Below are positions 55,102-58,999 of a DNA stretch of 58,999 bases, one piece after another. Position 1 is the first letter of the stretch; every line of letters begins with the position of its first letter. The translations under genes and the position numbers were made by a program. The stretch comes from Spirochaetia bacterium (lineage in GTDB: Bacteria; Spirochaetota; Spirochaetia; Treponematales; Treponemataceae): assembly GCA_900769985.1 (NCBI GenBank), contig CAAGIS010000186.1:1-58999 (forward strand), read 5' to 3'. The notes below the pieces were generated by a model. That model ran no database searches, was not told the origin of the DNA, and saw only the letters and a list, made by a program, of their open reading frames with translations.

Positions 55102-55507
55102 TGTTGCCGTTTATTATTTAGGCTATAAGCCAGCCGACTTTTATGACTCTTTTTTGAAAAGTGAATATTCTCATAAAATTGAAAAGGGAGATCCATTTAC
55201 TGTATGGGGAAAATCCGGAACAGAAATAGCTTTTGACATTACAAAAAAAGATATAGGCTGTTTTAAGAACAGGCTTTCTGAATCCGGCTTAAAACTTCAC
55301 CGCAGTCCTGAATATTGGGCTGGCTGGTCTTTGGCATATTATCAGTGGGCATCAAACAAAACATTTTCTGATATAAACAAAACGGCAGATATTGATAAAA
55401 TAATAAATCTTTACAATCCCTATCATGAAATGGATATAAGGCAGTTTTGTGATAAAATGGATTCTCTTGAAAAGATAAAAATAGATAGTTACAGCAGAGG
55501 AATATAA
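55031..55507 (+). CDS. DUF3990 partner protein, second module
   Basis: 158 residues, a homologue of the protein at 53740-54168 (helical N-terminus AQEVLAAMIDVAVYYLG, GTEIAFDITKK, YWAGWSLAYYQWA). The start at 55031 has AAGGG just before the ATG and lies inside the toxin gene, so the order is toxin then partner, the reverse of the first module. It ends immediately before the ATG of the methyltransferase, so all are probably one operon. It ends DSYSRGI. Confidence 0.8.
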   Translation: MKKKNSYNKEYLQSAQEVLAAMIDVAVYYLGYKPADFYDSFLKSEYSHKIEKGDPFTVWGKSGTEIAFDITKKDIGCFKNRLSESGLKLHRSPEYWAGWSLAYYQWASNKTFSDINKTADIDKIINLYNPYHEMDIRQFCDKMDSLEKIKIDSYSRGI

Positions 55508-56643
55508 ATGTCAGGAAATAAATCACTTACAGTTGCAAAAAAGAATAAGAAAGATGAGTTTTATACCCAGCTTCCAGATATAGAAAATGAACTTGGAAAA
55601 TACAGCGACCTTAAAGTTTTTGAAAACAAGACTGTCATCTGTAATTGTGATGACCCTTTTGAGTCGAACTTCACTCTTTACTTTTTGATGCACTTTAATT
55701 CGTTAAAGCTTAAAAGACTTATTTCAACAGGCTATTCTACTTCTTCCATAATGGGTAGAGATTTACCACTATACAATTATGGGGGGGGTATAAAGCATAC
55801 TGCCTGGATATAAAATCAACAAAAGAATATCTTTGCGGTGAGCAGACTGACCTTGATAGTTTATCTGCAAAGAAAATGCTTGAAGAAAATAAAGATGTTC
55901 TTACCTACAGATTAAAAGGTGATGGTGATTTCAGAAGTGAAGAATCCATTGCTTTACTGGAACAGGCAGATATTGTTGTAGGAAACCCGCCTTTTTCGCT
56001 TTTCAGAAAATACCTTGATTTAATAATCGAACACAATAAGCTTTTCTTAATTATCGGAAATCAGAATAATATTACATATAAAGAAACCTTCAAATGGATT
56101 TTGCAGGGAAAAGTCTGGTTGGGCTATAACTCAGGAGATATGGCTTTTAAGGTTCCAGACAGCTATGAAGCAAGGGAAACACGCTTCTGGATAGATGAAA
56201 CAGGTCAGAAATGGCGCAGCTTTGGAAACATCTGCTGGTTTACCAACATCGATACTCCAAAGCATCACGAGCTTTTCAGAACAGGCTATGTTTATAAAGG
56301 CCATGAAGAAATGTACCCTAAATATGACGGATATGATGCTATAGACCTTGGTAAATACAGAAAAGACGGAAAACGTACTGGAGACTCTTCTGTGCTTCCG
56401 TATGACTATGACGGTGTAATGGGGGTTCCTATCAGCTGGCTTAGTAAATACTGCCCAGAACAGTTTGAAATAGTGTCTCTTCCAAATACAAATGTTCCTG
56501 GGTTAATCAAAAATGCAGAAGGTAAAATCAATGGAGAAATTACCTATGCCAGAATGTTAATAAAAGCCCGGCAGCCAGGTCGCAATGACTGGGATGTATG
56601 GCAGAAAGAAATAGATGAAATGCAGAAAGGAGAAAATAAATAA
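55508..56643 (+). CDS. EcoRI-family adenine-specific DNA methyltransferase, split by a G8 tract (probably phase-variable, OFF here)
   Basis: The first frame (55508-55813, KKNKKDEFYTQLPDIENELG, VICNCDDPFESNF) and a second frame (in-frame ATG at 55876, AKKMLEENKD) are halves of one EcoRI_methylase-type protein. Adding one G to the tract at 55781-55788 joins them into 378 residues with the usual order: the CNCDDP region, GGYKAY, GDGDFRSEES, catalytic NPPFSLF, IIGNQNNITYKE, WLGYNSGDMAFKVPD, RFWIDETGQKWRSFGNICWF and the end DYDGVMGVPISWL. Family knowledge: the enzyme methylates adenine. With G8 the product stops soon after residue 100 and lacks the catalytic motif; with G9 (or G6) it is complete. 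Transcription is shared with the DUF262-HNH gene. Confidence 0.88.
55781..55788 (+). repeat. Poly-G tract of eight in the methyltransferase gene
   Basis: Eight G residues directly between the two reading frames. Slipped-strand pairing at such a tract switches genes on and off. It can also be a sequencing error, since homopolymers of this length are error-prone in some assemblies. Confidence 0.85.
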
Positions 56644-56644
56644 T

Positions 56645-58033
56645 ATGTCTTGCCACATGAAAGTTACTGAAAAACATTTTTCAATTAAAGAAATTGCTAC
56701 AGGTTATACAGAAAATCCGCAGGATAATTCAGTTACAGGGCTTTCAAACAGACTTGAAATCAGACCTAAATATCAGAGACAATTTGTTTACCCTCGTGAC
56801 AAACAGGATAAAGTAATTGATTCTATCTTGCATGACTATCCTATAAACGTAATGTACTGGGTGCAGACTGGAAAAAACTCGGCAGGAGAAGAGCTTTACG
56901 AAGTATTAGACGGTCAGCAGCGTTTGATTTCTATCTGCCGTTTTATCAATAAAAACTATACCATTACTTTTGAAGGAACTCAGACAAGCTATGCAGGGCT
57001 TACAGATAAATCTGTGATAGATAACTATTCAAAGCTGATTGTTTATGTCTGTGAAAAAGGTGAAAATCAAAGCAATGCAGAATTTGAAAAAGAAAAGCTT
57101 GAATGGTTCGACAGAATTAATATTGCCGGTAGTCCACTTACAAGTCAGGAGCTTTTATCAGCTTTAAAATATGGATCTTGGACAACAAGTGCAAAATACT
57201 ATTTTGTAAGAAAATCTGATTCAGGTGATACAGCCTATTCTTATGGAATACAAACAGGACATCCTGCAAGAGATTATTTAAGCATAAAAAAAGCAGAAAA
57301 ATCTGATGAAGATAAACTACAAGAAAAAGGGAACAACGATAGTTACACTCGTCAAGGGATTTTAGAAAAAGTTTTATGTTGGAAAACAGCAGATAAATTT
57401 AATCTTGGAACTACAGGACCTAATGGCGATGTTGCCAAATATATGGAGCAACATAGAAATGAAAAAGATGCTTCAGAACTCTGGCAGTATTTTACAAATG
57501 TCATAAATTGGGCAAAAAGCCTATTTCCTGATTACAATAAGGTTATGCAAAATGTTGAATGGGGAATCCTTTATAATATATATCATTCAAATAAATCTAT
57601 TTCTGCTACGACTACTGCTGCAAGAGCTAAAGAGCTTTTAAGTGATAAATACGAAATACCGAGAAAACAGGCTGTATATCCATATATTCTTGATGAATGT
57701 GTAAACGGCAAAAATGCCGATTCAAGCATATTAAATCTCAGACAATTTGATAAAGATACAGCAACATCACAATATCAGAAACAACACGGTGTTTGTCCTT
57801 GCTGCGGTAAGCATTTTACCTTAGAAAAAATGCAGGCTGACCACATTGTTCCCTGGTCAAAGGGAGGTTTTACAACTCCAGAAAATTGTCAGATGCTTTG
57901 TGTCGACTGTAACCTTAAAAAGTCAGATGATGAGCATGTGGCAATGATTTATTCACTTAAAGAAGTAATAGAAATGAGTGAAGAAAAACTTAAAACTATT
58001 GAAGAAGGTCATCTCAAAAGCGAAGTAAATTAA
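56645..58033 (+). CDS. DUF262 domain protein with C-terminal HNH endonuclease
   Basis: Start set at 56645 (MSCHMKVTEKHF) behind AAGGAG at the end of the methyltransferase; this gives 462 residues. The N-terminal half is DUF262 (IRPKYQRQFVYPRDK, EVLDGQQRLISICRF), the ParB/GmrS-like NTPase-nuclease fold. The C-terminus is a complete HNH (VCPCCGKHF, ADHIVPWSKGGFTTPENCQ, MLCVDCNLKKSD). Family knowledge: DUF262 plus HNH proteins act in restriction of foreign or modified DNA (GmrSD-like). It is next to, and probably co-expressed with, the phase-variable methyltransferase, so the two could form a restriction-modification or modification-dependent system. Confidence 0.88.
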   Translation: MSCHMKVTEKHFSIKEIATGYTENPQDNSVTGLSNRLEIRPKYQRQFVYPRDKQDKVIDSILHDYPINVMYWVQTGKNSAGEELYEVLDGQQRLISICRFINKNYTITFEGTQTSYAGLTDKSVIDNYSKLIVYVCEKGENQSNAEFEKEKLEWFDRINIAGSPLTSQELLSALKYGSWTTSAKYYFVRKSDSGDTAYSYGIQTGHPARDYLSIKKAEKSDEDKLQEKGNNDSYTRQGILEKVLCWKTADKFNLGTTGPNGDVAKYMEQHRNEKDASELWQYFTNVINWAKSLFPDYNKVMQNVEWGILYNIYHSNKSISATTTAARAKELLSDKYEIPRKQAVYPYILDECVNGKNADSSILNLRQFDKDTATSQYQKQHGVCPCCGKHFTLEKMQADHIVPWSKGGFTTPENCQMLCVDCNLKKSDDEHVAMIYSLKEVIEMSEEKLKTIEEGHLKSEVN

Positions 58034-58130
58034 AAAAATGTTTCAATCAGATACACCGTAAGAAAAATAATTTTCTTTCACACTGTTACGCTGAAAGACG
58101 AATTCCAAGTCCCCTGCACCCATCGCTTAT

Positions 58131-58190
58131 AAAATACCGCTGGCAAAATTTCCAAAACCGTGATATATTATATAAAAGGAAGCGCTAAAA
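58131..58190 (+). promoter_or_regulatory. Repeated promoter unit, copy B
   Basis: CGCTGGCAAAATTTCCAAAA, then CCGTGATATATT and AAAGGAAGCGCTAAAA before an ATG at 58191. The shared core with copies A and C includes the TATATT and, for B and C, the AAGGAAGCGCTAAAA ribosome-binding leader. Bases 58034-58130 hold no gene. Confidence 0.7.
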
Positions 58191-58569
58191 ATGATTACTG
58201 AAAAAAAACAGATTTACTCAGTAAAATCAGTTAGGATTATGATTACTCAGCCAAAGAGCTTCTTTACCTTATCAATGACAAAGGCAATCTAAAACCAGAC
58301 AGACTTTCTTTATACATCAAAAGCCTGGAAACCTTTACCGGCAGGAACTTGTTTCTTTATGGGGCTTAGAAGAATGTAACAGCCTTTATACAGATAAAAT
58401 TAGAAAAGGCATTTTTTCAAATAAACTAAGAGAGCAATATGACGGAATATTCAACTTATTACGAAACAAAACTCTATCCTACACAAAACGAAGTCCTGAA
58501 GAACTTGAAAAGTTTAAATCTACCCTTTTATTTAACAGGCGGAACCGCACTAAGCAGAGGATATTTTAG
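58191..58569 (+). pseudogene. Broken toxin-antitoxin-like gene with at least two frameshifts
   Basis: From the ATG after promoter copy B, the sequence is coding-like in three successive frames: MITEKKQIYSVKS, then YSAKELLYLINDKGNLKPDR, then QELVSLWGLEECNSLYTD. No single frame spans it. The following gene is AbiEii-like, so this may be the remains of an AbiEi-type antitoxin, but I do not recognise it with certainty. Confidence 0.55.
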
Positions 58570-58717
58570 TTTATTAATGCCAAAAGAATCAGATATGGAT
58601 AAAAATGCAATAAAAGCATTAAGGGAAATGCAGTTAATTTCAGCCCTTAATGGAAATTCAGAAATGTCATTAGATGAAATAAATGCAGAAATTACAGCCA
58701 GCAGACAGGGATTATGA
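58439..58717 (+). pseudogene. Chimera: AbiEii toxin N-terminus joined to a RelB-like antitoxin C-terminus
   Basis: 92 codons. Residues 1-43 (YYETKLYPTQNEVLKNLKSL, FYLTGGTALSRGYF) are the start of an AbiEii nucleotidyltransferase toxin, ending just after the GGTAL motif. From about residue 45 (MPKESDMDKNAIKALREMQL, SEMSLDEINAEI) the sequence is instead the C-terminus of a small type II antitoxin, and it leads directly into a PIN toxin start. A deletion fused two unrelated modules. Unlikely to be functional as a toxin, though the antitoxin tail may persist. Confidence 0.7.
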
Positions 58718-58839
58718 AAAAATACTACGCTGTAATTGACACTAATGTCCTTGTTTCTGCAACAATGGCATTTAATAAGAGCAATGAAGAAATTAACAAA
58801 GAAATAAGTAAAAATTCCGATTACGACCGCAGCCGATAA
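58714..58839 (+). pseudogene. PIN-family toxin, N-terminal fragment
   Basis: 41 codons, overlapping the preceding stop. MKKYYAVIDTNVLVSA is the typical start of the PIN-domain toxin family, with the first catalytic Asp; after that the sequence diverges into an unrelated NEEINKEISK segment and stops. It lacks the rest of the nuclease, so it is dead. Confidence 0.75.
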
Positions 58840-58847
58840 TTACAGTA

Positions 58848-58896
58848 GTCAAATTTCCAAAACCATGCTATATTATACACAAGGAAGCGCTAAAAT
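58848..58896 (+). promoter_or_regulatory. Repeated promoter unit, copy C
   Basis: GTCAAATTTCCAAAACC, then ATGCTATATTA and AAGGAAGCGCTAAAA before an ATG at 58897. Sequence and spacing match copies A and B. Confidence 0.7.
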
Positions 58897-58999
58897 ATGT
58901 TTAAAAAGAAGGTGAGCTTAGACGAATACAACGAAGTATGTGAAAAATATCTGGTTTTTGAAGCCAGTTATAAAAATGCAGAGCTGAAGAATGAAGAAC
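58897..58999 (+). CDS. Start of a small gene running off the window
   Basis: 34 complete codons (MFKKKVSLDEYNEVCEKYLV and further) behind promoter copy C with AAGGAAG ribosome binding site. Too short to classify; by position it could be another toxin-antitoxin component. Confidence 0.5.
   Translation, partial: MFKKKVSLDEYNEVCEKYLVFEASYKNAELKNEE

Overview
The window is AT-rich and densely coding. It reads as part of a large conjugative element (ICE or plasmid) of a host-associated spirochaete, most likely a Treponema. That assignment is inference: it rests on base composition, several lipoprotein signals with spirochaete-like lipoboxes, giant Ig-like surface lipoproteins, and toxin-antitoxin families that I associate with treponemes. 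No rRNA, tRNA, CRISPR array, transposase, relaxase or integrase was recognised.

Region 1 (1-30923, minus strand) is a nearly gap-free run of 'polyvalent protein' genes. These are the large cargo proteins described for phages and conjugative elements that are thought to enter the recipient with the DNA. The run includes a giant protein cut by the window start (at least 2299 aa, MuF-C-like domain plus a zinc-peptidase motif), a BECR-fold nuclease-like protein, a second zincin, a YifB/ComM-type AAA+ ATPase fused to polyvalent domains, an SSB, a 2597-aa multidomain protein, a DUF4406 fusion, part of an ADP-ribosyltransferase-like domain, and two ArdC-like proteins. Six proteins in the window, including a HipA-like kinase more than 20 kb away, share a roughly 20-residue C-terminal core, often followed by a basic tail.

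Region 2 (30924-33240) is a divergent control region followed by four small rightward genes: an unknown basic protein, a PilZ protein, a single-pass membrane peptide, and a gene that appears to be leaderless. A bidirectional terminator closes it.

Region 3 (33256-51178, minus) begins at a promoter near 51.2 kb and encodes P-type type IV secretion core proteins (VirB8/TrbF, VirB9/TrbG, VirB10/TrbI plus a membrane protein). It then carries two paralogous giant lipoproteins (1979 and 2104 aa) made of Ig-like (Big2-type) repeats, and a small lipoprotein behind its own promoter and structured leader.

Region 4 (51450-58999) is a defence and addiction island: a HipA/CtkA-like kinase with a partner, two inverted DUF3990 toxin-like modules with homologous partners, and an EcoRI-family adenine methyltransferase interrupted at a G8 tract (probable phase variation) followed by a DUF262-HNH endonuclease. 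It ends in a graveyard of toxin-antitoxin fragments joined next to copies of one repeated promoter.

Working model (inference): the Region 3 channel delivers DNA and the Region 1 proteins. ArdC-like proteins, SSB and the ComM-like ATPase protect and process incoming DNA, while nuclease, protease and ART-like domains act in the recipient. Region 4 stabilises the element and polices other DNA. A recurring AAGTGTACTT-like motif at operon heads would coordinate Regions 1-3.
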